Of a DNA stretch of 46,431 nucleotides, positions 9,801 to 17,669 are shown piece after piece. The DNA comes from JACKBJ01 sp964549495 (GTDB taxonomy: Bacteria; Chloroflexota; Anaerolineae; Epilineales; Epilineaceae): assembly GCA_964549495.1 (NCBI GenBank), contig CAZJWJ010000034.1, positions 1 to 46,431 of the forward strand, written 5' to 3'. How positions within the stretch are numbered: position 1 is the stretch's first letter; each line of letters starts with the position of its first letter. A program made the translations under genes and the position numbers. Under the pieces are notes generated by a model. The model was not told where the DNA came from. It worked only from the letters and a program-made list of their open reading frames with translations, and did no database searches.

Positions 9801-10438
9801 CCGAACCACTCGATGCGCAGGGGACGTCGCCGGGCGGGCGGGAAGACATCGACGATGCCGCCGCGGTGGGCCATCTGGCCCGGCTCGGTGACAGTGGGAA
9901 CCGATCGGTAGCCCATGCGTCCCAGGCCGCGCTGCAGGTCGGTCAGACCGATTCGTTGCCCGACCTCGATGGTGCGGGTATCTGTGGCGAAGTCGGACGG
10001 CGGCAAGCTACGGAACAAGAGGCCGCGCACCGATGCCACCACGATGGGCGCGTTGCCGGGCTCGGGCACTTCGGTCCAGCGGTAGAGCGCGCTGAGGGTG
10101 GCCAGGCGCTGCTGCCGGGTGTTCGGATCCCAGGGGATGCGCTCGTAGGGCAAGGCGTCCGGCGCGGGCAGTACCTGCACCCGCTCGGGTTCGGCCAGGT
10201 AGGCCGCCATCGAGTCGGCCAGCGCGCGGGCCTCGTCCGGCTGGTCGACCAGCCAGAGCAAGGGTGCGTCCAAGTGTCGCGCCAGACAGGCCACCACGGC
10301 CGGCCGCGCCGCCCCCGGCAGGCCCAGGGGGCCCAGCACGGCATCGGGCGCGGCCGAGGTCGCCTGCTTCAGCAGCGACCCGAAGCCCGGCGCGGCCTCG
10401 ACCCGATCCAACAAGCCCGACAAGCTGTACTCGCGCAT
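6830..10438 (-). CDS. mfd: Transcription-repair coupling factor Mfd
   Basis: ATP-dependent DNA translocase that removes stalled RNA polymerase at lesions and recruits UvrA. At 1202 residues it is close to the E. coli length (1148). The N-terminal part resembles UvrB (ALPYERIPWDPN near residue 100). A CarD-like RNA-polymerase-interacting domain starts near residue 525 (YAPGDFVVHIEHGIARFVGIE region). Helicase motif I is GDVGFGKTEVALR (about 680), motif II is DEEQRFGVKHKE (about 780), and the translocase region follows with GRVGRS. A C-terminal TRCF domain is present. ATG 10438 has only a weak upstream GGGGAT. It follows the CBS-pair gene on the same strand after a 169-nt gap with a leader hairpin, so it may have its own promoter. 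No frame break was seen. Confidence 0.97.
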   Translation of the reverse strand: MREYSLSGLLDRVEAAPGFGSLLKQATSAAPDAVLGPLGLPGAARPAVVACLARHLDAPLLWLVDQPDEARALADSMAAYLAEPERVQVLPAPDALPYERIPWDPNTRQQRLATLSALYRWTEVPEPGNAPIVVASVRGLLFRSLPPSDFATDTRTIEVGQRIGLTDLQRGLGRMGYRSVPTVTEPGQMAHRGGIVDVFPPARRRPLRIEWFGDEIDSIRLFDRGTQRSRGSLDSAILTPAAEALPLRGAEVAERLAGLDTRRLHPLALSMLERHGRDLAAGEMIEGIEFYASLLHPEGATALDYLPEDAWLILDSPDRLATVAQGLTEQAVQTLQSQAEAGELPPDWPASPLASWRDMEAGLARHRRLLVGQVKGDGQRHALAGCFSRPETFGGRIEEAVMDIAQRTEEGEAMVVVSRQAPRIVEMLERLGLHVTVSERLPSAPGPGGLAVVQGALGEGWVLEGALDGESGRVRPGGKPAAGGEGRGLTLRLLTDGELFGWRMPYRRRQSRAADPGRKVDYFSEYAPGDFVVHIEHGIARFVGIERMQVGDVERDYLKLEYAASDMLFVPTHQADRVARYVGTGEIEPSVTRLGTADWERAKKRAKKAVEDIARELLELYARRERARRAAFVPDTAWQAEMEAAFPFVETEDQLKAIEDVKRDMESERPMDRLVVGDVGFGKTEVALRAAFKAVMNGKQVAILAPTTVLVQQHFETFTRRMMAFPVRIDMLSRFRTRKQQSLIIDKLASGELDIVIGTHRLLSQDVRFKDLGLLVIDEEQRFGVKHKEALRQLRESVDTLTLTATPIPRTMHMALTGLRDLTTIDTPPEERLPVVTHVGPYDEGLVRQAIRREMGRRGQVFFVHNRVRSIDAIAAQLENLIPEARIGVAHGQMSQSDLAHAMLDFVGGQIDVLVCTSIIESGLDIPNANTLIVDRADRFGLAQLHQLRGRVGRSAQRAYAYFLHPATFEMQEEARERLRTMAETEKLGAGFQIAMRDLELRGAGEILGARQHGQVAAIGLDLYTRLLAEAIKTLRADAPEGEDKIARELAEIDPGTLPTVDLPVDAFLPERYVPETGERTRLYRRMAGATSLEQVREIESELRDRFGAPPWEVQFLIDVLWLRVLAHLAGAKSVAKEGNFAVVRWPERHAVDRVGLKARLGPAPRFGKFQVSLPLAGRPDQWLPPLRTALERIVEVEAERG

Positions 10439-10460
10439 GCCATCCCCGATCGCTGTCCGG

Positions 10461-10480
10461 CGCGCCGCGAATGCGGCGCG
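10461..10480 (-). promoter_or_regulatory. GC-rich hairpin in the mfd leader
   Basis: CGCGCCGC / GCGGCGCG form a perfect 8-bp stem with a four-base loop, 22 nt upstream of the mfd ATG. It could be a translational or processing element. It has no U-tract, so it is probably not a terminator. Confidence 0.35.
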
Positions 10481-10607
10481 GCTCCGGTCATGCCGTCAAT
10501 AGGCAACCGAACAGTTAAAGATAGCACGCGCGAGCAGCTGTGATCCTGCGGATCGCGACGCGATCGCGACCGGCACCCTTCTGGCGCCCGCCGCCTTGCG
10601 ACCCGGG

Positions 10608-11075
10608 TCAGAGGTCCGAGGAGTCGGGTTCGATGTCGACCACGTACTGCAGCAGGTCGGCCTGGCTGATGATGCCGACCAGGAAGGAGTGGCCCAGATC
10701 CTGCTCGACCACCGGCAGGGCGCCGACGCCTTGCTCGAGCATCAGCCGCGCCGCCTCGCCCAGCGTGGCGGTGGGGAAGACCGTCACCGGATCCTCGGTC
10801 ATCACGTCGGCCACGCGCAGGCCGCGCAGGGCCTCGACGATCTGGGCCGAAGTGCCCCAGAGGTAGGGCGAGTTGGAGGCCAGGCGCAGATCGCGGTCGC
10901 TGATGATGCCCACCAACTCGACCTCGCCGCGCCCGCTCTGCTCACGCACCACCGGCAGGTGGCGTGCCGAAGCCTCGGCCATCTGGGCCATGGCCTCGCC
11001 CAGATCCTCTTCCGGAGCGATGGTGATGATGCCCGTCGTCATGACGTCGCGTACCAGTATCGGGCCCTCGCCCAT
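10608..11075 (-). CDS. CBS-domain pair protein
   Basis: Small soluble protein of 155 residues made almost entirely of two CBS domains: VRDVMTTGIITIAPEED ... LVGIISDRDLRLA, and VADVMTEDPVTVFPTATL ... LVGIISQADLLQYV. CBS pairs usually bind adenosine nucleotides or SAM and regulate a partner. ATG 11075 was chosen because GGAGGA lies 6 nt upstream. An earlier in-frame start would add about 22 residues of non-CBS sequence. It lies between the glycosyltransferase operon and mfd, 111 nt from the former and 169 nt from the latter. The partner is unknown. Confidence 0.88.
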   Translation of the reverse strand: MGEGPILVRDVMTTGIITIAPEEDLGEAMAQMAEASARHLPVVREQSGRGEVELVGIISDRDLRLASNSPYLWGTSAQIVEALRGLRVADVMTEDPVTVFPTATLGEAARLMLEQGVGALPVVEQDLGHSFLVGIISQADLLQYVVDIEPDSSDL

Positions 11076-11186
11076 TTCGATTCCTCCATTCAGCCTTCGC
11101 TGTCGATGTGTCCGTCCCGCTAGGGTTCTTGAAGGTGCCACGGAGTCCGAGATCAGGCAACGCGGGCGGGCTCCGCTTCTGCCCGG

Positions 11187-12410
11187 TCAGCGGCCGGCGA
11201 CGCGATGGTAGAGCCGCAGCGTCCGGCGAGCGGTCTCGCGCCAGCTGAAGCCGGCCGCGCGATCGATGCCGCGCCGGGCCAAGTCGCGGGCCAGGGCGCT
11301 GTCCCCGAGCAGGCGCGCCATGGCATGGGCCCAGGCCTCGGGCTCCTCCGGCGGCAGGAGCAGGCCGGCCTCGCCGACCACCTCCGGCAGGCTGGTGGCA
11401 TCGGCGGCCAGCACCGGTGCGCCGCAGGCCATGGCCTCCAGCGGCGGCAAGCCGAAGCCCTCGTAGCGCGAGGGAAAGGCGAAGAGCGAGGCGCCGGTGT
11501 AGAGCGCCGGCAGGTCGGCCTCGTCCACCGGTCCCAAGAAGCGCGGCCGGTGCGCCTCCGGCAGGTGCTCGGCCCGCTCGCGCGCTTCCGGGTAGCGGGG
11601 ATCCCAGCGCCCGGCGATCACCAAGCCGGCCGCGGCCGCCCCGGTCACCAGCTCGGGATGCGCTTCGGCCAAACGCGCCCAGGCCTCGACCAGGAGGACC
11701 AGGTTCTTGTGCGGCTTGTTGATGCCCAGATAGAGCGCGTAGCGCGGCGGCAGGTCCAGGCGCCCGCGGAGCGCTTCCACCTCGGCCGCTGGCCGCGGCC
11801 CGAAGCGCGCATCGGCAGCCAGCGGCGTGACCACCACCTGGCGGCCCGGGCCGGTCTCGGCCAGGATGTCCCGCCGGGCGGCCTCCGAGATGGTCAGGAT
11901 GCCTTCGGCACCGCGCAGGGCTTGGCGCAGCGCCAGGGACAGGAGGCGCGCGCGGAGGCCCGGGACGCTGCCCGGCAGGCGCCGGCCGATCAGGTCGTAG
12001 AGCGTCAGCACCGTCGGCCGGCCGGCCCGCCAGGCGCCCATCCAGTAGGTGGCATGCCAGAGGTCGGCCCGCTCGCGGCGCAGCGCGCGCGGGATGCGCC
12101 ACTGCGAGCTCGGCCCGAAGACCGGCGCGTCGACCTCGACCAGCCGCAGCGAGGGATGAGCGCCCAGCGCCGCCAGATCGTAGCGCGCGTCGGACTGGCC
12201 CGGACGGTGCACGAGCAGGATCTCGAGATCGCGGGCCCCCGCGTCCTCGCCAGGCGGCGTCTCGACCAGGCCGGCCAGGGCATCCGCGAGGTGATAGACA
12301 TAACGACCAATGCCCGGAAAGTGATCGCCGATCACCCGGCCATCGATGGCGACGCGCAAGGGCACACCCGGCTGGCGCTCGGGCCCGCTCGACGCGCCTT
12401 GGACCGGCAT
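11187..12410 (-). CDS. GT4-type glycosyltransferase
   Basis: GT-B fold retaining glycosyltransferase of 407 residues, probably transferring a nucleotide-activated sugar to a growing surface glycan on the cytoplasmic side. The N-terminal domain starts at LRVAIDGRVIGDHFPGIGRY, typical of mannosyltransferase-like GT4 enzymes. The acceptor-side HATYW and ILTISEAARRDI are present. The donor-site E-x7-E motif is in SRYEGFGLPPLEAMACG, and SLPEVVGEAGLL follows. ATG 12410 overlaps the methyltransferase stop by one base (TGATG), so the two are probably translationally coupled. Sugar and linkage cannot be read from sequence. Confidence 0.9.
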   Translation of the reverse strand: MPVQGASSGPERQPGVPLRVAIDGRVIGDHFPGIGRYVYHLADALAGLVETPPGEDAGARDLEILLVHRPGQSDARYDLAALGAHPSLRLVEVDAPVFGPSSQWRIPRALRRERADLWHATYWMGAWRAGRPTVLTLYDLIGRRLPGSVPGLRARLLSLALRQALRGAEGILTISEAARRDILAETGPGRQVVVTPLAADARFGPRPAAEVEALRGRLDLPPRYALYLGINKPHKNLVLLVEAWARLAEAHPELVTGAAAAGLVIAGRWDPRYPEARERAEHLPEAHRPRFLGPVDEADLPALYTGASLFAFPSRYEGFGLPPLEAMACGAPVLAADATSLPEVVGEAGLLLPPEEPEAWAHAMARLLGDSALARDLARRGIDRAAGFSWRETARRTLRLYHRVAGR

Positions 12411-13321
12411 CAGTCCGCCCGGCGGCCGATGGCGCCCATGGCGTTGGTCAGCAGCGGCCCGCCCAGGCGCTGGCTGAGCTGGCCCAGGCCGTTGAGCAGG
12501 CGCATGACGCGATGCTTGCGCGGATCGCGGTAGTGCAGGGTGCCGGCGAAGAAGACCTCCACCGGCTCGAGGCCCGATCGGGCCAAGGCCTGGCGGGCGC
12601 TGTCGGGGTCGAAATGCGAGAGATGCTGGTAGGGGATGAGGTAGGGGCCGCCATCGGGCCGGATCCGGCGCAGCAGACGGGCCTTGGGGATCTGGAATCG
12701 GGCGTTGCCGGTGTGGAAGAAGACCAGGCCCTCCGCTCGCAGCACGCGGCGGCAGGCGTCCAATACCTCCACGGGATCGTCGACGTGCTCGATGACGTCC
12801 CAGAGCGTGACGGCGTCGTAGACCGGGTCCAGGTCCAGCGAGCGCAGGTCGCCGGTATGCACCTCGAAACCGCGCGCCCGGGCCTGGTCGGCCAATCGGG
12901 GGTTGAGGTCTACGCCGGTCAGGCGCAGGCCGGCTTGGCTGCCGTAGGCCAGGAAGTCGCCCCGCGCGCAGCCCAGGTCCAGCACCCGAGCCTCCGCCGG
13001 CAGCCCGGCCGCGCGCAGGCGCTCGAGGCCCCGGTCGTAGATGGGGGCGTTGGCCACGGCCGCGTCACGCCTCGCGGCGCCGCCGGACAGGTTCTGGAAG
13101 ACCTCGCCCGTCCCGCGCGGCGATACGTAGACGAAGCCGCATTGCCCGCAGCGCTGGAGGTGAAAGTCATGCCGCCGGCCGCGCCGCCGGACGCTGTCGT
13201 CGAGCAGGTGCTCCGGCTCGTCGGCGCCGCAGAGCGCGCAGCGCACCGGCGTCCAGGTGGGCTCGCCACTAGGCTCGGCGGAGCGCTCGGCGGCGCCACG
13301 CTTCGTCGATGGTACTGTCAC
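12410..13321 (-). CDS. Class I SAM-dependent methyltransferase with N-terminal zinc-ribbon-like motif
   Basis: Methyltransferase of 303 residues. Residues 28-65 carry CALC and CGQC knuckles (zinc-ribbon-like), as in C-methyltransferases and related enzymes of sugar clusters. The SAM site follows: VLDLGCARGDFL (motif I), LTGVDLNP, YDAVTLWDVIEHVDDP (motif IV) and CRRVLRAEGLVFFHTGN. Start is GTG 13321, overlapping the upstream glycosyltransferase stop as GTGA, with GAGGAG about 10 nt upstream. It sits between two glycosyltransferases, so methylation of a glycan residue or its nucleotide-sugar precursor is likely. That role is inferred from context. Confidence 0.88.
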   Translation of the reverse strand: MTVPSTKRGAAERSAEPSGEPTWTPVRCALCGADEPEHLLDDSVRRRGRRHDFHLQRCGQCGFVYVSPRGTGEVFQNLSGGAARRDAAVANAPIYDRGLERLRAAGLPAEARVLDLGCARGDFLAYGSQAGLRLTGVDLNPRLADQARARGFEVHTGDLRSLDLDPVYDAVTLWDVIEHVDDPVEVLDACRRVLRAEGLVFFHTGNARFQIPKARLLRRIRPDGGPYLIPYQHLSHFDPDSARQALARSGLEPVEVFFAGTLHYRDPRKHRVMRLLNGLGQLSQRLGGPLLTNAMGAIGRRAD

Positions 13322-14589
13322 GCTCGTCTCGCTCCTCGTCGGCGGGGCGCAGCGCGGAAGGCTCTGGCGGGAGCTCCCGCGGCGCCCGAGAGCAGCGAAT
13401 CATACACCGCCTCGACGGCGCGGGCATGGACGGCCGGATCGAAGCGTGATGCCATGAGGCGCCCCGCCCGGCCCATGCGCCGCATCCGCTCGGGATCGGC
13501 CAGCAGGGCGTCCAGCTGCGCCGCCAGGGCATCCAGGTCTCCGGCCGGCACCAGGCTGCCGCTCTGGCCGGAGACCACGATCTCCGGCAGCCCGCCCTCA
13601 TCGAAGCCCAGCACCGGCAAGCCGGCGGCCTGGGCCTCGGCCACCACGCGCCCGAAAGGCTCTGCTTCGGCCGCGTGGACCAAGAGCGAGAGCTCGGGCC
13701 AGAGGGAGGCCAGGTCCTCGCGCTGGCCGAGCAGATGCGCCCGACCGGCCAGCGGGCCGGCCTCGGTCATCCGCCGCAACCGCCCTGCATAGTCCAGATC
13801 GGCCCGATCCTGGCCCATCACGCGCCCGCCGATGATCAGGAAATGCACATCCGGATGGGCATCGGCCACCCGCTCCGCGGCGGCCAGGAAGCGGTGGTGC
13901 CCCTTCCAGGCGCGCAGCCGACCGACCGAGGCCACCAAGCGGCCTGGCGGCAGGCCCAAGACCGCTCGCCGCGCGGCCAGTGCGCCAGCGTCCCCTCCCT
14001 CGGTATCGAGCGCTGCCCGCTGTACGTCGGCCGGGCGCGAGGGCCGCGACGCATCTCCTGCGCTTCGCGCCCCCGTCGGATCGGCGACCGGATTGAAGAT
14101 CACCCGGGCGCGCTCGGGACAGGGCAGGCTCCGGCGGACCGCCTCGGAGATGGCGATGATGGCCGCTGCCTCGCGGCAGAGCCAACGCGTGGTCGCCGAC
14201 GGCGGCAGGATGTCGCGCACGTGCCAGACCAGCGGCCGGCCGGCCCATCGCGCCGCCGCCGCGGCGTAGAGTGTCGCGCGCAAGACGTTGGCGTGGATCA
14301 GGGCTGCCTGTCGACGGCGGGCCAGCGCCGACAGGGCCAGGCTGCCCCGTAGCAGGTGCAGAGCGGCCAGCGGGCTGCTTCGCAGGCGCGGCAGGGCGAG
14401 ACGATGGACCTCCACTTCCAGCGCCTCGGCCCGGTCGGCCAAGGGCCCGTCGACCGCGGCCAGGATCGGGCGATAGCGGTCGCGGTCGAGTTGCTCCAAT
14501 AGGCCCAGGAGGCTGTGCTCGGCCCCGCCCATGCCGGCGGCGTGATCGACGAAGAGGATGCGCCGCGCTACTCGATCGACCTCCCTCAT
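13318..14589 (-). CDS. GT4-type glycosyltransferase
   Basis: GT-B glycosyltransferase of 423 residues. RRILFVDHAAGMGGAEHSLL near the N-terminus is the usual GGAE acceptor-side loop. LVWHVRDILPP and IIAISEAVRRSL follow, then LVASVGRLRAWKGHH at the start of the nucleotide-binding domain. The E-x7-E motif is AEAEPFGRVVAEAQAAG. ATG 14589 was chosen because it forms an ATGA overlap with the upstream phosphatase-like gene. The frame is open another 86 codons upstream, but that part is low-complexity shadow sequence. It is one of four glycosyltransferases in the surface-glycan region; the donor is unknown. Confidence 0.9.
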   Translation of the reverse strand: MREVDRVARRILFVDHAAGMGGAEHSLLGLLEQLDRDRYRPILAAVDGPLADRAEALEVEVHRLALPRLRSSPLAALHLLRGSLALSALARRRQAALIHANVLRATLYAAAAARWAGRPLVWHVRDILPPSATTRWLCREAAAIIAISEAVRRSLPCPERARVIFNPVADPTGARSAGDASRPSRPADVQRAALDTEGGDAGALAARRAVLGLPPGRLVASVGRLRAWKGHHRFLAAAERVADAHPDVHFLIIGGRVMGQDRADLDYAGRLRRMTEAGPLAGRAHLLGQREDLASLWPELSLLVHAAEAEPFGRVVAEAQAAGLPVLGFDEGGLPEIVVSGQSGSLVPAGDLDALAAQLDALLADPERMRRMGRAGRLMASRFDPAVHARAVEAVYDSLLSGAAGAPARAFRAAPRRRGARRA

Positions 14590-15791
14590 CCGGAAGCCGA
14601 GGTTCCTTCGTCGCGATCCTGTTCCGTGCCGTCGGTGCCGGGATCTCCCTCCAGCGTCGACCGGTCGCCCAAGGCGGACTCCAGGATGCGGTAGGCGTGC
14701 AGGGTGCGAGTGACCCGCTCCGCCGGACCCGGTTCCGCGCCGGCCGGACCCCGCCAGGCCAGGACGGCGTGTTGGCTCTCCACATCGGGATGATAGCCGT
14801 GCATCGCGGCCGGGATGTTGCGCGCGAAGGTGCTGGGCCGGAAGCACATCCCCTCGTCCAGCACGGCGATGAAGTCGCCGAAGGCCGGGTTGGCGATGCC
14901 GAACTGTTCGCGCTCCTCCTGCATGATCAGGCGCGAGACGTCCGAGGAGCCGAGGTATTCGGCGATGGCCGGCCCCAGCGCCGGGTCGAAGATCCAGACC
15001 CGCAGGAGGGTGCTGTCGCTGAAGTAGAGGTAGCTGTCACGGCCGGCCGGCGCCAGATCGGTCTCGATGCGCAGCTCGACCGAGCCGTGGACATCCGCCA
15101 TGCCGTGATCGCTGAGCACGAGCACTTGGCCGTCCGGATGCCGGCGCAGGAATCGATCCGACAGATCGTCGACCCAGCCGTCCAAGCGGTCTAGGTGGGC
15201 CTCCCATTCTGGGCTCGAGCGGCGATGCGCGTGGCCGATGCCGTCCAGATCGATCAGAGGCACGTAGAGTTGGGATTGGCCCTCGGCGATGGCCGTCGCC
15301 GCGCGCCGGACCACCGCCGCGTCGCGCTGGCCTTTGGTCAGACCTTCGGTCGAGATGGGCTGCAATGCGGGGTGCCGGCTGAAAATGCTGGGATGCTCGT
15401 AGCCCGGCTGGCCGACCTTCTCGCCGAGGATGGCGAATTCGCCCAGCCAGCGCAGGGGGAGGTTGGGCATGATGCGGTCGGGGCGGTAGCGGCGGGTCAA
15501 GAGGGTCTGCAGGCCGCGGTTGAGCAGGTAGGGCCGGCAGATCTTGTCCAGCAGCGGCAGCAACGCCCGATAGCGCCGGCCCGGCGCCCGCTCCGGGTCC
15601 AGCGCCCATTCGCCGAAGAAGCCCACCTCGTCCGGTGTCAGGCCGCTGAAGAGCTCCGGGTGCAGGTTGATCGAGTAGCCGAATCCCGGCCGCATGCGGG
15701 CCTTCCAGCCCCAAGCCTGCAGATAGGGCATCCGGTGCAGGTCGTCGTAGGGCAGGGCGTCGACGAAGAGGATCAGGGTCGGCGGGCTCAA
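14586..15791 (-). CDS. Alkaline phosphatase superfamily / type I phosphodiesterase-like enzyme
   Basis: Metal-dependent hydrolase or phosphotransferase of 401 residues. Family motifs are LILFVDALPYDDL (first metal Asp), a Ser/Thr region GYSINLHPELFSG where the nucleophile would lie, DLDGIGHAHRR (Asp and His), and VLSDHGMADVHG (Asp-His pair). No signal peptide or membrane segment is evident, so it is probably cytoplasmic. Start is TTG 15791 with GAGGA about 6 nt upstream. Downstream, its stop overlaps the glycosyltransferase start (ATGA). In this context it may act on a phosphorylated glycan intermediate, as in relatives annotated nucleotide pyrophosphatase; substrate is not inferable. Confidence 0.82.
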   Translation of the reverse strand: MSPPTLILFVDALPYDDLHRMPYLQAWGWKARMRPGFGYSINLHPELFSGLTPDEVGFFGEWALDPERAPGRRYRALLPLLDKICRPYLLNRGLQTLLTRRYRPDRIMPNLPLRWLGEFAILGEKVGQPGYEHPSIFSRHPALQPISTEGLTKGQRDAAVVRRAATAIAEGQSQLYVPLIDLDGIGHAHRRSSPEWEAHLDRLDGWVDDLSDRFLRRHPDGQVLVLSDHGMADVHGSVELRIETDLAPAGRDSYLYFSDSTLLRVWIFDPALGPAIAEYLGSSDVSRLIMQEEREQFGIANPAFGDFIAVLDEGMCFRPSTFARNIPAAMHGYHPDVESQHAVLAWRGPAGAEPGPAERVTRTLHAYRILESALGDRSTLEGDPGTDGTEQDRDEGTSASG

Positions 15792-15858
15792 TGGCTTCCT
15801 CGATTCCGGTCTGCGATCGAGATGGACCGCTCCGGGGCGCAGTGGGGTCGGCGCGAGG

Positions 15859-17226
15859 TCATGGAGCTGCGCTCGGCGCTTCCAGGCGGTCGGACAGATC
15901 CCGCCAGGCGCCGGCCCGTCCCAGGCGGATCACCCGCCAGAAGGCGCGAGCGACCTCCAGCCGCACCGCCAGCCACGCTTCCGAGAAGGGTAGGTCGTCC
16001 AGCGCCGCTTCGCCCGGCTCCTTTTCGGATGGCAGGTTGCCTGGCGCGGCCAGCCGGGCATGATACCGGCTGGCCTGCAAGGCCTCGCGAGCCCGCGCCT
16101 CCGGGCCGGCCCGCTCGGCCAGCAGCGCTCGCTGGAGCTGGAGTAGGGCCGCGGCCAGATGCCCCTTGCGCGATCGGCGCAACCAGGCCAGGGCGGCGCC
16201 GGGACCGAGGGTGTTCGCAATCCGTACAGTCTCCCGGCCCATGGCCCACCACTCACCGCGCGCGATGGGTCGCGAGCGAAAGAGCTGCTCGCCGGCCGCG
16301 GGCAGCGCGTCGGCCAGCGCACCGGTCCAGTCCAGCGCTTCGGCTTCCAGCGCGCCGGGCGAGCGCGCGGGTTCGGCCTCCAGCCGGCGCAGCGACCACT
16401 CGAGAGCCGCGGCCAGGAAGATCACCGCGTCACGATGCGCCGCGGCCGAGTCCTCGGCCGGCGTGCAGTCGGTTCTGCGCGCCAGGCAGGCATCGAGGTA
16501 TTCGGCGCTGTCTCGACCCAGCCGACGGTCCAGCCAGGTTCGGAAGGGTAGTTGGGGCTGCGCGCGCCAGAGGGCGTTGCGGCGGGCGTAGCCGGCCTCG
16601 AGGATGCCGCAGGCCGGCAGCAGCACCGTCGGCACGTCCAAGGGGTTTCGGTGGAGGCAGACGCCCCAGCTGCGGGCCTCGATCTCGTCCATCGGCCGAT
16701 CGCGCAGCCAAGCAGCGGGCGTGGCTTCGGCCAGCGCCCAGAGCCGCTTGAAGAGGATCTCGCGGGTGTTGGCAATGTCCAGCATGTCGGCCGACAAGGG
16801 CGCCAGGTCGGCCAGCACGTTGGGACCGCGCAGGACGCGGCCGGCCGCTTGCAGCTCGTGGCGGAAGATGATGGGCGGAAGCGCCCGCAGCCGGTCTCGG
16901 CTGCGAAAGGCCACGTCGACGTGGAAGAGCGGGCTGCGCTGGGCGAAGCTGGCGGCGATCCGGTCGACCACCGCCTTGGCGCGCCGGCGCTCCGCGGCGC
17001 GAATACGCCGCTCGCCGACGGCCATCAGCTCGATGTCACCGAAGAGCTGCAGCCGGCCCTCGATGCGCCGGCAGGCCAATTCTCCCCGGGCCGTGCTGCC
17101 AAGGAGGATCACCGATTCGATGCCCGGACGAGCCGCCAGCCCCTGGGCCAGCCGATCCAGCAGATCTTCGAGCTCGTCGCGGTCGCCTGCTTCGGTCGAC
17201 GCGGCGTCCAGGGGGTCGGCGATCAT
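15859..17226 (-). CDS. Nucleotidyltransferase-fold protein of the glycan operon
   Basis: Protein of 455 residues with an N-terminal minimal-nucleotidyltransferase pattern: LLGSTARGEL (GS motif, about residue 45), FGDIELM (D-x-E) and FHVDVAF (third acidic residue). The remainder is helical and Trp/Arg-rich, with ILFKRLWALAEATP near the middle, and I do not recognise it. ATG 17226 is preferred over in-frame ATG 17235 because the TAGAAT -10-like hexamer covers the latter and ends 7 nt before 17226; neither has a Shine-Dalgarno. It heads the operon running to 11187, with a 67-nt gap to the next gene. It could transfer a nucleotidyl group in the glycan pathway or be a regulatory NTase. Confidence 0.75.
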   Translation of the reverse strand: MIADPLDAASTEAGDRDELEDLLDRLAQGLAARPGIESVILLGSTARGELACRRIEGRLQLFGDIELMAVGERRIRAAERRRAKAVVDRIAASFAQRSPLFHVDVAFRSRDRLRALPPIIFRHELQAAGRVLRGPNVLADLAPLSADMLDIANTREILFKRLWALAEATPAAWLRDRPMDEIEARSWGVCLHRNPLDVPTVLLPACGILEAGYARRNALWRAQPQLPFRTWLDRRLGRDSAEYLDACLARRTDCTPAEDSAAAHRDAVIFLAAALEWSLRRLEAEPARSPGALEAEALDWTGALADALPAAGEQLFRSRPIARGEWWAMGRETVRIANTLGPGAALAWLRRSRKGHLAAALLQLQRALLAERAGPEARAREALQASRYHARLAAPGNLPSEKEPGEAALDDLPFSEAWLAVRLEVARAFWRVIRLGRAGAWRDLSDRLEAPSAAP

Positions 17227-17233
17227 GGCCGGC

Positions 17234-17239
17234 ATTCTA
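17234..17239 (-). promoter_or_regulatory. -10-like TAGAAT 7 nt before ATG 17226
   Basis: On the minus strand TAGAAT ends 7 nt before ATG 17226, the spacing expected for transcription to begin at or next to the start codon. The -35 position holds only a weak TAGGAT at 17 nt. It fits a leaderless transcript for the glycan operon. Confidence 0.45.
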
Positions 17240-17404
17240 ACCTAGCGCAGCGGCGGATCCTAGGGCTAGCCAGATCGGCGCCGCACTGCTCCCGCCATCT
17301 CGAATGGCACCGTCTATGGACCATCGCCATCACGGCGCCTGCTGGCACGCATCCTGCTCATCCAGCCCTGCACGAGGCAGCAGGTGGTCACCGACGCCAA
17401 CATT

Positions 17405-17538
17405 GAACGGATCCTTGAAGGCCACCCTTGGTCTCGCGCGGCAGCAAGCAGGACGAACGGAGCGTTGAACGGGACCGCCGGCACGGCCGGGCGGTAGATG
17501 AACGGGAGGCCCTCCGAGGGGCCGATATCGATGAACGG
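17405..17538 (+). repeat. Cluster of five GAACGG motifs
   Basis: GAACGG occurs at 17405, 17455, 17467, 17500 and 17533, four of them as TGAACGG. The last three are spaced exactly 33 bp. Flanks are only weakly alike. It may be a regulator-binding array upstream of the SAF gene, or a decayed repeat. Confidence 0.4.
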
Positions 17539-17669
17539 TGGGCTCCAGCGCCTCCGATGGGAGGCCGGCGAGCCGGGCGGGCCTCGTGCGTGTACAGGCC
17601 GCCGCCGGGGAATCGGCTGCGTGCAAGCCGCCATCCCCGGCCGACCCTCGAAAGGGGAGGGAGACACCG

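Larger units (their letters stand above)
17227..17669. other. Intergenic region, 443 bp, with a GAACGG motif cluster
   Basis: Lies between the divergent nucleotidyltransferase gene and the CpaB-like gene. It contains a leaderless-type promoter on the minus strand and five GAACGG copies. Short open frames on both strands lack a ribosome site and a recognisable protein, so no gene is called. Confidence 0.5.

Noticed and set aside
7544..10543. Open frame of 999 codons on the plus strand opposite mfd
   Set aside because: It is a compositional shadow: mfd on the other strand has all family motifs, and this frame shows no recognisable domain.
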